Shown: piece after piece, positions 45,226 through 55,423 of the stretch
How positions within the stretch are numbered: the stretch's first letter is position 1
How the letters are laid out: each line of letters opens with the position of its first letter
Assembly (NCBI GenBank): GCA_030789695.1
Contig: CM061142.1
Location: forward strand, 280,853,043-280,917,042
DNA from: Scilla litardierei
Lineage: Eukaryota; Streptophyta; Magnoliopsida; Asparagales; Asparagaceae
Length of the DNA: 64,000 nucleotides
Direction of reading: 5' to 3'
The notes under the pieces: generated by a model
What the model saw: only the letters and a program-made list of their open reading frames with translations
The model's database searches: none
What the model was told of the DNA's origin: nothing
Made by a program: the position numbers and the translations under genes

Positions 45226-46654
45226 GCCTCGCATCTCGGATGGCCTGGCTTTTCCAGCCCATACGACGGGCATCTGTAGGGCTAGGTCGCCACTACAAGA
45301 CAGCTAGTAGTGGTTGACGATGTCGAAGGTCTCGGTGTAGCGTCCAAACTAGTGGAGACAGCGGTAGTGGCACCGATCGACGGGCCCTTGCACTCCGTGG
45401 TCACTGGGCTGACCACAGGCTCCTCTGGATCGAGGTCGACTACTCTGCCAAATGCCACCTCGCTCGAGCAGGCTAGAGGAGCGATGGCCATATCCTCGAC
45501 TTCTTGATCTGCCCCCCTTTCTCGGCCCGAGCGATGGCAGACGCCTCCAAACTCTGCTTCTACCCGGCCTGCGCTGAGCTCCTCGAGGCAGGCTGCTGGC
45601 CCCTGCCCTTACTCGACGATGTCTTTGATGACGCCTCCCTTGTCTTCCTCATCACCTCCTCCATGGACATGCTCATGGTCGCTCCTGCAAAAAGAGAACA
45701 GATCAGGGTGAGCTTTTCAAATGTTGTTCGTAGCACACGAAGTACCTTCAAAGCAGACGTGCTGGGCGACCATCTCGTTCGTGACCAGGTCTTTGAAGAC
45801 CCTTTTCTCCCTTGGGATCTCCTCCAGGATTCTAGCATTCTCCATGTCGCTCCCCTCTAGGGCAATTTCGGCATTCACTGTGGGATTCAGCGTCCCCCAG
45901 TTCGACCTCAGAGCCAAATCTGTCGGAGTCAAGATAAATGTGAATCTCTCCTTGCAGTCCCTCACCTTGCCCGGCAGCTCGAGGATGAGCGTCCTACCTC
46001 TCTTTTCACTGACTTAGTAGTATTCCTCCTTTTTCTTTTCCCTGAAGAAGTACTGTAAGAGCGACATCGTCGGGCTTATTCTGTGGGTGGAGCAGAGCAC
46101 GAGAAAGCCGACCATTGTGCTGATGGAGTTCAGCATCAATTGAAAGAGGGAAGCTCGAGGAAGTGGAGGATGAGGAGAAGGAAGGGATGGAGTGGGAAGC
46201 GAAGACCCAAGGCGAAGGTCGGGTAGTACACGCCGACCTTGTAGTCCCATGGGAAGCAGACCCGCTCGTTGAGCTCAGGGAGGCAGACTGTGTAGGGGGG
46301 CCGGATGTACTTAGTACGGATCTTTGGGATCTCGGAGGGCAGCAGCTGAGACATTTGGGCCAGAATTCCCACATGGACCTCGGCCGTGGTTCCACCACCG
46401 CCTGTGACCATGGCGGCTTTGGCGGCCTTGGCAGTCGACTTGGGTGCCTTCCCTTTCTTGGAGGCCCTCATCATCACCGACGATGAAGCGATGGCATGTT
46501 CAACTGCCGTGTCTCCCTCCAGCATAGACATTGACTGCATCTCCAACACCTCCAGTTCGGACTCAGTGGCGTCACCCCTGCCAACCTCCCCAAAGTGATG
46601 TTCGATGTGGACATTTGAAGAAGAAGAAGCTGCGGAAGAAGCAGACGAAGGCAT
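45226..46654 (-). pseudogene. antisense ORF of the Tat element, main 5' part (Transposase_28-like)
   Basis: The minus-strand frame starts MPSSASSAASSS at 46654. It has a low-complexity N-terminus, then LPELNERVCFPWDYKVGVYY and GLRFPLHPFLLLILHFLELPSFQLMLNSISTMVGFLVLC, the signature I know from plant proteins annotated as putative gypsy-type transposon (PF04195). A one-base shift near 46130 and a stop near 46016 break it. A GT-AG intron at 45685-45745 (donor GTACTT, acceptor TTTTTGCAG) removes the frame break between MVAQHVCFE and ATMSMSMEE. The protein's role in Tat elements is not known. It continues at 34561 across element iv. Confidence 0.65.
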
Positions 46655-46678
46655 CACGAGAATCGAGAGTATACCTAC
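46499..46678 (-). repeat. left copy of a long duplication flanking the LTR-tRNA insertion
   Basis: About 178 bases match 48503-48676 almost base for base (N-terminus and 5' leader of the antisense ORF). A further part (48461-48502) repeats 46588-46629. Integrase makes 5-bp duplications, so this long one points to another insertion route. Confidence 0.85.
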
Positions 46679-46994
46679 TAATGTGTCCATATTTTCTACC
46701 TTTTTCATCTCATCATGATATCTCATTCCATGCCATTTTCGCATCCAAATCCCATATTTCCCTACAATATCGCATTTCTGACGTTATATTCGAGTTTCGT
46801 AGTATTTTATGAGTTTTCAGGGATTTTGGAGCGATTTGGGATCCGATATGGGTATGGACACATCTGACTCACCCGTGAGCTCATTGGCGAAGCTCTGCAG
46901 GAATTCGCCGTGTTTTTGGAGCCATGGGAGGAGTGGAGGAGAGAGCAGGAGGAGAGGGAAGCTTCAGCAGCTTCAGGAAATAAATTCACAGGCG

Positions 46995-47325
46995 ACTCGA
47001 CCGAGCAGAGCGGCTGCTCGGTCGAGCAGATGCAAATGAAGAAGGAGCAGCAGATACATAGGCTGCTCGGACCGAGCACCCATAGTGCTCGGTCGAGCAT
47101 CTATTCTTTCTGAAGCCGACTAATTCTCGCATGGCCCGAGCAGTTCCTTCAATGACCGAGTCAGAATTTCGGACCGAGCAGAGTTGACTCAGCACGTGCA
47201 GACAGAGTAAAGATTTTGGAGGAGCGTGATTTCCTGTCGTGCTCGGTCGAGCAGTACAGCTGCTCGGACCGAGCGGACGACCGAGCAACACACTGCTCGA
47301 TCGAGTCGCCTACTCGGTCGATGAT
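46995..47325 (+). repeat. U3 array iv in the LTR-tRNA insertion
   Basis: Sites such as CTCGACCGAGCAG, CTGCTCGGTCGAGCA and CTGCTCGGACCGAGC are grouped in pairs. It is the same motif as in element iv, in the same LTR position. Confidence 0.85.
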
Positions 47326-48388
47326 ACTGAGGCCATTTTTGGAAGGATCTTTGACAGCGGATGTTGCACGATTTGGGGGGAGTGAAGGCTGGCAGCTGCA
47401 AAACGTTCTGGGAGCGATTTTCATTGTGGAGTTTTTTGGAATTAGATTTTTGTATTGGAGATTAGGAGAAAACTCGTGAGATCTAGGTTAATTTTTGTTG
47501 AAGATTATTGGATCGATTACATTGAAGCTTATTTGTTCTTCTCGCGTTTTTGGAATCTCGCTTTTTCTTTGGATCTATTAATCGTTGTTTTTCTTTATCT
47601 CTCGATGTAAGTTCTCGATCTTCATTTGTCAATTTGTTATGATGATTTCATCTCTAAACATGGTGCTTTTATTCGTTAATATTGCTATGAGTGAGTAGTC
47701 TTTTCTAGGGTTGATGGGTTAGCCCTGAGATCCTAGGGGGAAGACGTAGATCTGGATCCCTATATTGAATTAGGAATTTAGGGGAGTATTTTGGTTGATC
47801 CTACCGAATCCCTAGATAACCCTTACTGAGATCATGCCCACGGTCTGTGGAATTGATGTGCTTTAGGGGTATCCTTGGGATTCGAATAGAACCAAGGCTC
47901 GTGACCATGCCCGGCTCGTGCCTTGAGGGGATCCCACGACGAACTATATCGCTACGTTGATGGCTACCGCTATTGCGTCAATGATAGCCACCAAAATACC
48001 TCGCAATTCTAACCCACAAGAGTGGTACGAATTGGGAGATTAATCCCCTAACCCTAATGCAATATAAGGATTCTATTCTAACGTCGATCCCCGACGATCT
48101 TAGCGGTGATCCCTAACTCCCTAGTCCTTTTTATTATTAAAACAACATCAATACAACAACCAATTCTCTCAACCCGATAGCTATCTCACTTCGAGATATA
48201 GAAGTAAATGAGAACCCAAATACATTATCATCGTCCCTGTAGGATTCGATATCTTTTATACTACAACTTGACACCGTCCGCTTGCGGATAGAGCCCGGAA
48301 TTGACACCTATGGGCCATACCACGCCTGGCGATCGTGACACTGTCGGGTGGAATCTAGGTGTAGGTTTTGGGTGCGTCAAGTTTTTCG

Positions 48389-48460
48389 CGCCGTTGCCGG
48401 GGATCGAACCTGGGTCACCCGTGTGACAGGCGGGAATACTCACCACTATACTACAACGAT
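48389..48460 (-). tRNA. tRNA-Asp (GTC) copy derived from a retroelement primer
   Basis: The minus strand reads as a full 72-base tRNA-Asp: 5' end ATCGTTGTAGTATAGTGG, anticodon loop with GTC, and T-arm GGTTCGATCCC. From memory of plant tRNA-Asp it differs at position 1 (G to A), in the anticodon stem and in the T-stem. All three are G-to-A or C-to-T changes at CpG positions, as expected of methylated DNA. At 48386-48388 the complement of a 3' CCA is present with one change (CGA). Plant nuclear tRNA genes do not encode CCA, so this copy came from mature tRNA. Both internal promoter boxes look largely intact; no T-run terminator follows. Confidence 0.8.
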
Positions 48461-48676
48461 GTGATGTTCGATATGGACATTTGAAGAAGAAGAAGCTGCA
48501 GACAACTGCCGTGTCTCCCTCCAGCATGGACATCGACTGCATCTCCAACACCTCCGGTTCTGACTCAGTGGCATCACCCCCACCAACCTCCCCGAAGTGA
48601 TGTTCGATGTGGACATTTGAAGAAGAAGCTGTGAAAGAAGCAGACGAAGGCATCACGGGAATCGAGAGTATACCTA
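48461..48676 (-). repeat. right copies of the duplication, with antisense ORF start
   Basis: 48461-48502 repeats 46588-46629; 48503-48676 repeats 46499-46677. The minus-strand start MPSSASFTASSS at 48653 is the copy still attached to the upstream region, so this is probably the original start of the antisense ORF. Confidence 0.8.
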
Positions 48677-49105
48677 CAGAGAAATGTACAAACAGAGCTC
48701 CGGTAAACGAGCAGACGACAACGATCGACGACAGCTGCTCTCGACAATGCAAGGGGAAAAGCTGAAGTTTTGAAAATTCTGGTAAAAGCCTCACCTGCTC
48801 CCTCTCCGTCTCTATTTACAATAGTAGGCATGCGATCATAGCCGTCTGACGCGGCCCACATGGTGGGATCCGAGCTGGTCTAGGCTAACGCCTAGAATTC
48901 TTCTCCAATCACCTCAGCCACGCATCATATGTTCAGCGGATGGGTGCCTCGAACTCTCCCCGTCGCCGGATCACCATCATGATTTCTGGGATTTGGCAGT
49001 CAAAGTTTATTAATGCTACTGACTTGCCTTCGTCCAGTGGGAATGCGATTCATTATCCAAGCTGAATCTGGGTTGGCCGTGTCAAGCTTGAATGACGTGG
49101 AAAAT
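48677..49105 (-). promoter_or_regulatory. upstream region of the antisense ORF and 3' end of the Tat element
   Basis: In the minus sense a TGTAAATAG string (48815-48823) lies about 165 bases before the ORF start and could be its TATA-like box. The remaining sequence to the LTR is non-coding. The bases before the LTR (GTGGAAAAT) are a poor polypurine tract. Confidence 0.4.
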
Positions 49106-50056
49106 TGTTACGCCCTGAAGGCCGGCCCATGAAATTAAGGCCCGTATGCCTTGGGGGCCCAAGCAAACACCTCACCGACTCTCCTGATGGGACACTAGCC
49201 GAGCTGAAGATCGCCTCGACTCAAAGAAGCTCGCATCACCCCGTCGCAAGCTTGCCTCCAAGGTCAACCAAGAAGCCCGTCGGACCGACCTACAAGCTCG
49301 CCATGCCGATGACAAGCTCGCCTTCCTTCTGACAAGAAGCATCGTCTAGAGGAGCCGAGCTTAATCGCCAACCTATGGCTCGCCCCTGAGGGCGACCAAG
49401 CATAAATATCTCTGACAGGGTGACGTAGGCTCACCTACTCTCCATTAATGCCAGAGGTTAAGGGCGAGAACTGATGGCTGCCACTTGCATCTTATTAATG
49501 CTCCTGACACCTCCTGACACCATTAATGTGGTAAATATCCCTGACACAGCCTTACCACTCGAGTACAAACTGGACTAATTCGACTGCTGACAAGATGGTG
49601 AACAACCACCTCTCAGCCCTATAAATACCCCCTCACGCCTCCACAGAGGGGGTTGGTCAGTTAAATCTTCTACCTCACTTCAATACACAAGGTCAGATAT
49701 CTTCCATATATCTGCGCCTTCCTCATTAGCCCACCGCACTTTGCCGATCTGTCTTAATTTCGCCAAGTGTGCCCGACGCCTACCTTTTACGTCACCAGCT
49801 GACTTAGGCATCGGAAAGGCTATGGGCTGACAGCCAACCCTGCCTTTCTGACCAGTTGTTGATTCTCGCAGGAAGCTTGCCTCAGCTACCGGGAGAAGGC
49901 GACCTTTAGGCGATCTCCAGGTGACCTTGGATCCTTCACCTCCGAAGCAAATTCCGAGTCGTTCTAACCTATCCATCACCCAAAAACTTGTAAATCATTG
50001 TACCTGTGATTCCCACTTCAAATAAATTTCATTGTGTGCGGATCAGACCTACAACA
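49106..50056 (+). repeat. 3' LTR of the Tat host element
   Basis: TGTTACGCCC to CTACAACA, 951 bases, with promoter CCCTATAAATACCCCC around 49618-49632. It is related to the LTRs at 21923 and 30811, which share start, promoter region and end. It is placed as the 3' LTR because it follows the antisense ORF in the order known for Tat elements. No matching target duplication is seen because the 5' end is outside the window. Confidence 0.75.
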
Positions 50057-50379
50057 CTCCTATTTGCAATTAATCCATTGCCTAAGCATATCATGAAGAT
50101 CAATTAGCAATGGATGTCACTCAAGGATTAATCAAAGCATGAAAAGTAGATTGGATGATCAAAGATGATGATTGAAGCTCCTTGAAGACTTCAAGCTCAT
50201 TCTTTGGATAGAAGAGAGGTTTCTACAAAACGTAATCATTTTATTCTCTTCTAGTATGTAGCTTAGAAGTAGAACTATGTTGGAGCACACAGACATCTTT
50301 ATTTCTGTCGTGAGAAATCATTAGATCACATTTCCTTAGACTCCAATTCACATTTCTCAAGCATGTGCATTTTGGGATT

Positions 50380-51012
50380 TCAACAGGCGACTGTTGAATG
50401 TTTTACAGGTGCCTGTCTCAAAACAGTCGCCTGTGATTTGTTCTATAGTTGGATGTTATGCACATACCTTTTCAATTGGTTTTCGGGCTTTTAGCTTTAA
50501 CTCTATCCATGTGACTGCTGTACAAAAGACAGGCACCTATCCAAGCTACAGGCGCCTGTGATTTGTTGGTCAGTCGCATGTCTCTCTCCTACCCAAAGGT
50601 CACTTTGTTCTTCATATGGCGAGACGACTGTTGTTTGATTGACAGTCGACTGTCAATCTAACAACAGTCACATGTCTATGCTTTCTCTGCAAACTCTACT
50701 CTCTGGAAAGTTTCAGTTATTAGTGACAGACGACTGATGTTGGTTTCACAGTCACCTGCCCATGGCACAGGCGCCTGTGTGCTCCATATCAGTCGCATGT
50801 CGTGTCTTCCCAAAACTTTCTGAGTTTTATCAGCTTATCCATGTTGCGGCCAGACACATGTAGAAAGGTTTTCAAACACCTGTTAGGTTTACAGGTGCAT
50901 GTCTTTCCTTCATCAGTCGACTGTCCTACGTGGTAAGTTACCGTTTGAATTCTCACCTACCCTCTCACACAGTGCAGCAGTCGACTGTGATTTCTTCACT
51001 AGTCGACTGTCG
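50380..51012 (+). repeat. U3 array v: ACAGTCGACTGT / ACAGGCGCCTGT dyad sites
   Basis: About 20 sites mix CAGTCGACTGT, CAGGCGCCTGTG and half-changed forms such as CAGTCGCATGTC. The array ends 84 bases before the TATA box TATAAAG at 51096-51102. It stands in the same place as array i of the other SIRE-like LTR but with an unrelated motif. Confidence 0.88.
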
Positions 51013-51095
51013 AGTGTGTAAAGTCTATCCATTGGCTTTTTCTCCACGGATTTCTAAGGGGTTTTGGGGATTCTGTTTGAGGGTTTTGGGGAACC

Positions 51096-51102
51096 TATAA
51101 AG
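51096..51102 (+). promoter_or_regulatory. TATA box of LTR v
   Basis: TATAAAG in the context GGGGAACCTATAAAGAGAG, downstream of dyad array v. Confidence 0.65.
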
Positions 51103-51746
51103 AGAGCTTCTACTATTCCATTGATGGGTTACTCATCTTCTTGATCATCTCTGGAAAAAACCCTAGCATTCATATTCAAGTTTTTCAAAGCTCTCAAATT
51201 CAAAAGCCCTATAATTCCAATCTCATTCTCTCTTGCTCTCCAACCTAGAATCCAAGTGATATCCTCTAGGCAATTGGTGGTGACGAGAGGAAGGGCTTTT
51301 CTCTCTTCTTGGAAGAGACTTCAACACATAACACACTTTCTCCTTCAAGTTCTATTTCAAGGCATAGGTGATTGTAAGTGTTGCTATTTCATTATATCAT
51401 ATCTTTCGATAGTAGTTTAACTCTCGGTTTGTGAGAGTGTTTTGCTTGATCCCAAGTTGTGGAAGTCAAGAACATCGATTGTGTTTCGATTTCACTTGTA
51501 GGGTTGCTACAAGTGGGTTTAAAAGATAACTCAAGTTAGGATTCTAACTTGAGTATCCAGTGGTATCCGAATGGAAGGGATGTAGGATTACTGGAAACAA
51601 GTCGAGAGTTGACTTGGGTAATCCAAACCCTTGAAACATACTTTGTGTTAGTATTGTTTCAATTTGGGTTTATTTATAATTCCGCATTTATTGTTGGTTA
51701 GAAATTTAAATTAGTATAAGTATCATTTAAATTTTATAAATATTAT

Positions 51747-52383
51747 TCACTCCAAATGTGCATTTCGTAAGGTTAAGTCTATTGTTGTGCTTCCGTGCCT
51801 GCTCGAAGGTTTCCCAAAGGTCGGCAATGTGGTCGACAGGGCTTCTGGACTTGACCAACATGTCGTCCACATAAACCTCCAGATTTATCCCAATCTGAGA
51901 GCCGAAGACCCTGTTGATCATTCTTTGCTAAGTCGCCCAAGTGTTCTTTAGACCAAAGGGCATCTTTTTATAACAAAAAGTCCCGCGGTCAGTAATGAAC
52001 GACATTTTTTCTTCGTCTTTCGGGTCCATCTGAACTTCGTTGTATCCAGAGTAAGCATCCATGAAGCTGAGCATCTCGTAGCCTGAGTCGTTATCTATGA
52101 GGTGGTTGATACAAGGTAGCAGGTAGCTGTCCTTGGGACAAGCCTTGTTGAGGTCGGTGAAGTCCACTCACATTTGCTATTTGTCGCTTGATTTCTTCAT
52201 CATGACCACATTGGCTAGCCAGTCGGGTACCAGACCTCTCTGATGAAGCCAGATTCAAGCAGGCACTCAACTTCCTCAGCCACGGCCCTCATCTTCTCGT
52301 CGTCCACGTTCATCTTCTTCTGCTTGATTGGCTTGAAGTTGGGGTCGTCGTGCAGCTGTTGGGTAATCACTTGGGGATCTTGT
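51747..52383 (-). pseudogene. pol: Tat-like reverse transcriptase relic
   Basis: Minus strand, about 210 residues from DPNFKPIKQKKMN through a stop-containing stretch to MDFTDLNKACPKDSYLLP, YSGYNEVQMD, TDRGTFCYKKMPFGLKN, YVDDMLVKS and LTKCTFG. One stop is at 51928 and the part around 52170-52230 is frameshifted. It is cut by LTR v on one side and by the chromovirus-like LTR on the other. It is a different copy from the Tat pol at 10586. Confidence 0.85.
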
Positions 52384-54741
52384 ATCGGCCTGTATTTTAG
52401 ACGTGTTTAAAATCATGCGTACTTGTATTTTATTTCAGTCGTCCGAGAAATTTTCGTCCGTACGTTCTTTGCTACGCGTCGACACGAGCGCGTCTCTGTG
52501 TTCAGTTTTTACCGTATCATAATTAATTAACTATCAAGTTTAACTAATTAATTTAATTCATTTATTTTACTAAGTATGTTTAAGATTTAATTAATTACTT
52601 TAATTCTTTAACCTCCTATCTTAACACTACTCATCATTCACGTTTTAATCTTTAAAAAAAAGTTAGAGGAAGAAACACGTTTTGTAAACCAGGTTCATTC
52701 CCCTTGCTTAAGTCAACAACACAATTAATTCCCATCTTAATCAAAACCTAATCTTTTTACTAAAATGAGAACATGTCCCCTTCTAATCTTCTTAAGGATT
52801 ACCATTGTCTCATCTCCGGCAACACTCTTCTGCAAACACATCTTCCCCTGCAAAACTCTTCTGCAAACCCATCATCTCCCAAATCCCCCAACAATTTCAG
52901 CCCCAAACCAGAATCAAAATCATTGCCAAATCCAAAATTGAATCAAACCCATCAGCTTCCCAAAATCAAATTCTCAAATCCTCCCACCAATTTCCTCAAA
53001 ACCAGAATCAATCCCCCCAAATTCTTCCCAAAATCAATTTCCCAAACAAACTCAAAATTGAAATTGAAAACAGAGAAATCAAGATCTGAAACAAAACTTC
53101 AGATACAATCAACCCCTCTACATCCAATACCCTCCTCCTTCCCGTGCATCCCCTTGCCTGAGAATCGCCTGTGCCTCCAGTCCACCAGGCCGCAACCCCC
53201 GCACGCACGCCTGTTGTCACCGTGCAACCACCGAGAGCCGCCGTGCAGCACCACCGAGAACCCCCGTCCGACGCCCCCTTGCATGCCACCAGGCAGTGCC
53301 GCCCTGTGCCATCGTACGCCGACCAACCCCCTCCCACGTGCGTGAGTTCCCCTTCCCTTGCGTGACATGCTGCAAACTAAGAAAAAAAAAGAAAAGAAAA
53401 GATGTAAGAAGAAGAGACTGATGGAGAGTGTTAAATGATAGAGGTATTAATTTGTGTAGGTAGGTAGTAGTATTAATTATAGTATAAACTTTATAATTAG
53501 TTTATAGTAAGGTTAGTATTAATTTTAATGATAACTTGTTAGTTCACAGCTTGTTAGTTACCTTGTTAGTATTAACTTGTTAGGATAATATTATAAATTT
53601 GAATAAAATAAGGCAGATCATGTTAGTAAGAAAGATATAATATAATATAAACATCACCCTAGATAGAGAACTCCATAGAATCAGACGAACCTAATTCAGA
53701 GATTATTTTGATATTTTGATTTTCTTGAAACGAACCTAATTCAGTGATGTATTTAACCGAAACAGAGAACCAGACGTACCATAACGTAGTACCCGTCAAG
53801 ACGAACCCGACGATGCCAAAATCGCTGAAATCAGGCAAGTATGCAACGTATAGTGAATTTTTGAAGTTAGATGCTCATTTAGTCTTTTGTATGTAAAGTT
53901 GTATAACTCAAAATCTACACATGAAATGACGCATGAAATTACAACCTTGACGTCCTGGACTGAAAATGTGACCCAACGACATATAACTTGATATACCTTA
54001 GTTTTAAACAATGACAAAGAAAGTTAGTTTCCGTGACATGTTCGTTAATTCCATATGTTCAACACTTTTGTTAATTTATTGTAAATGTTGTTCAACACTC
54101 TCGTAATCATTGAAAATGTTGTATAAAAATAAATGATGATATTATTGAATTGTTGCACGTCTTAGAATATTTAACAAATGTGTGACATCGTGAAATCGTG
54201 CGACTTGAAGGCGAAATCGTGCGCCTCGAAGGCGAAATTGTGACTTCGTGATGTCGTGTGAGTCGACTAGGCTGGCTCGTGTTCTAGCACAAATCTAGGG
54301 TTGGGTTAGGATTGAGCGGCCACTAGGCGTATGAAGGGGTCCTCTCTTCAAGAGCATCACCCGCATGCGGTGGGGTATCGTCAATCACGGTAAACCCCCG
54401 TGAGAAGAACGATTCACTCATCACGACCTAAAGGCGAGAATCCTATGAGAGATATGAAACATTGACATGGAACTTGCAAATTATTATTGTTGGCTCAGTT
54501 AAATTGACATGCTAAAGAATCAAAAGAAAAGCTTTACTTTACTTGTTAAACTTCTTAGAACTGCATGTTAGGAATGCCTTACTTCACTTCATTTATAACT
54601 GGCATGTTTAAACTTGTTGTTGACACCTCATAAATTTTAATTAATACCTCTTAAATTCAATATCATTTTGTATATCTTGCCTTGGGTTTTCTAACCTCTT
54701 TTTGCAGACCATTGTTGACATACATTCATGTTTTTGGATGT

Positions 54742-54846
54742 ATGTCAGATCCCGAGCCTGAGTACCAGGAGGATCATTACGAGACACCAGACTTAGAGAG
54801 CCATAAGTTCGTCGTAGACGCCAAGTCTCTCCCTACAGAGGACTAG
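54742..54846 (+). CDS. small acidic ORF in the chromovirus-like LTR (34 aa)
   Basis: MSDPEPEYQEDHYETPDLES and a further 14 residues. It lies in the 3' third of the LTR, 27 bases after a TTTTTGCAG string that could be a 3' splice site. It is acidic with no known domain. It may be an upstream ORF of the element's transcript. Confidence 0.35.
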   Translation: MSDPEPEYQEDHYETPDLESHKFVVDAKSLPTED

Positions 54847-55246
54847 AGACCTTCATCGTTGCTGTTCTCCTTTAGTTTACTTTCAGTTGTTGTTTAGTGT
54901 ACGTTTCTCCTTGTTCTTATTTGGCCCAGCTGTGGCTTGACGTTTTTATTTCGTATGGACATTTTTAAATCTGGATGTGGCTTTAATTTATGAATGCATG
55001 CAAGGACCTGCCCTGTGTTTTATATCACAGACGCTTATTAGACTCGAGCCTCACTTCTCCAGTTCATGCGACCTCGTATCGTTCTCTCTTCCGGTGTCTT
55101 TTGGGAAGCGGGGCATTACAGGTTTTAGTGGTGGCCCATGCAGGTCATGCATTAGCGAAATTCAGAACAATGAGAATACTTTTTATTAGCCAAACATCTA
55201 GAGAAATCATATACACGAGATTAACTCAGGCTCTTCTTATCTCAGA

Positions 55247-55423
55247 ATGGCTGGGAGACGAAACCTCCGACTAGGATCCGGAGCTGCTGGAGGCAGAGAG
55301 GACGACATCCGCTAGATGCTTGGAGTTATGAGAGAGATGTTGGACGTTCAGCACCATCTGGTCCAACAGGGATGTCAGGCTGCACCAGCTACTCCACCAC
55401 CCCGCTATGAGCCTAGAGCCAAG
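55247..55423 (+). pseudogene. gag: N-terminal gag fragment, chromovirus type
   Basis: MAGRRNLRLGSGAAGG start, a stop at 55312, then MLGVMREMLDVQHHLVQQG and a Pro-rich end. Such short helical N-termini with M-x-x-M-x-x-x-Q patterns begin Del/Tekay gag proteins. Truncated by the LTR at 55424. Confidence 0.4.

Larger units (their letters stand above)
46679..48460 (+). mobile_element. subfamily iv LTR joined to a complete tRNA-Asp complement
   Basis: The insertion consists of one full LTR (46679-48379, starting TAATGTGTCC where relatives have TGATGTGTCC, ending GGGTGCGTCA), the six-base spacer AGTTTT-type sequence, and then the whole reverse complement of tRNA-Asp. Nothing else of the element is present. 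U3-R-U5, spacer and tRNA complement is exactly the content of a plus-strand strong-stop DNA that copied the entire tRNA primer instead of stopping after 18 bases. The flanks are long duplications rather than a 5-bp target duplication. Confidence 0.85.
10586..50056 (+). mobile_element. Tat-like Ty3 element, host of most nested insertions
   Basis: The visible parts in element order are RT, RNase H and integrase (10586-13318), the integrase C-terminus (31862-32120), a tandem-repeat region (32262-33375), an antisense ORF (33634-34561, 45226-46654 and 48503-48653) and the 3' LTR (49106-50056). The order pol, 3' tandem repeats, antisense ORF, LTR is known from Tat-lineage elements such as Grande, RIRE2 and Retand. 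The 5' LTR, gag and protease lie left of the window or were lost. About 39 kb of the span is later insertions; only about 8 kb belongs to the element. Confidence 0.75.
50057..51748 (+). repeat. SIRE-like LTR (v), probably solo
   Basis: About 1.69 kb, similar in size and plan to the SIRE-like LTR at 3187-4881. The ACTCC string stands at both borders (50056-50060 and 51749-51753), which suggests a target duplication; it could also be chance if the Tat element was inserted near the LTR start. No primer site or gag follows. Downstream of the right border the Tat-like RT relic resumes. Confidence 0.6.
52384..55423 (+). mobile_element. chromovirus-like (Del/Tekay) LTR and start of gag
   Basis: The right end GCGGGGCATTACA (55112) resembles the inverted LTR ends of this group and the solo LTR at 22711. 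A gag-like start follows at 55247. The left border is set where the RT relic stops; the start TGTATCGGCC is not typical, so the LTR may be truncated. No clear primer site follows the LTR end. The part 52770-53370 has open frames on both strands that are only compositional. The rest is AT-rich non-coding DNA. Confidence 0.45.

Noticed and set aside
48389..48460. An ordinary nuclear tRNA-Asp gene that happens to lie beside an LTR
   Set aside because: The junction falls exactly at the primer site, the usual LTR spacer is present, and a CCA complement is encoded, which plant nuclear tRNA genes lack. Residual Pol III transcription cannot be excluded.
52773..53368. Ser/Pro/Asn-rich ORF (190 aa) and opposing Gly/Cys-rich ORFs as a host gene
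   Set aside because: Compositional only, opposite frames open at once, inside a chromovirus-like LTR, no domain or intron evidence.
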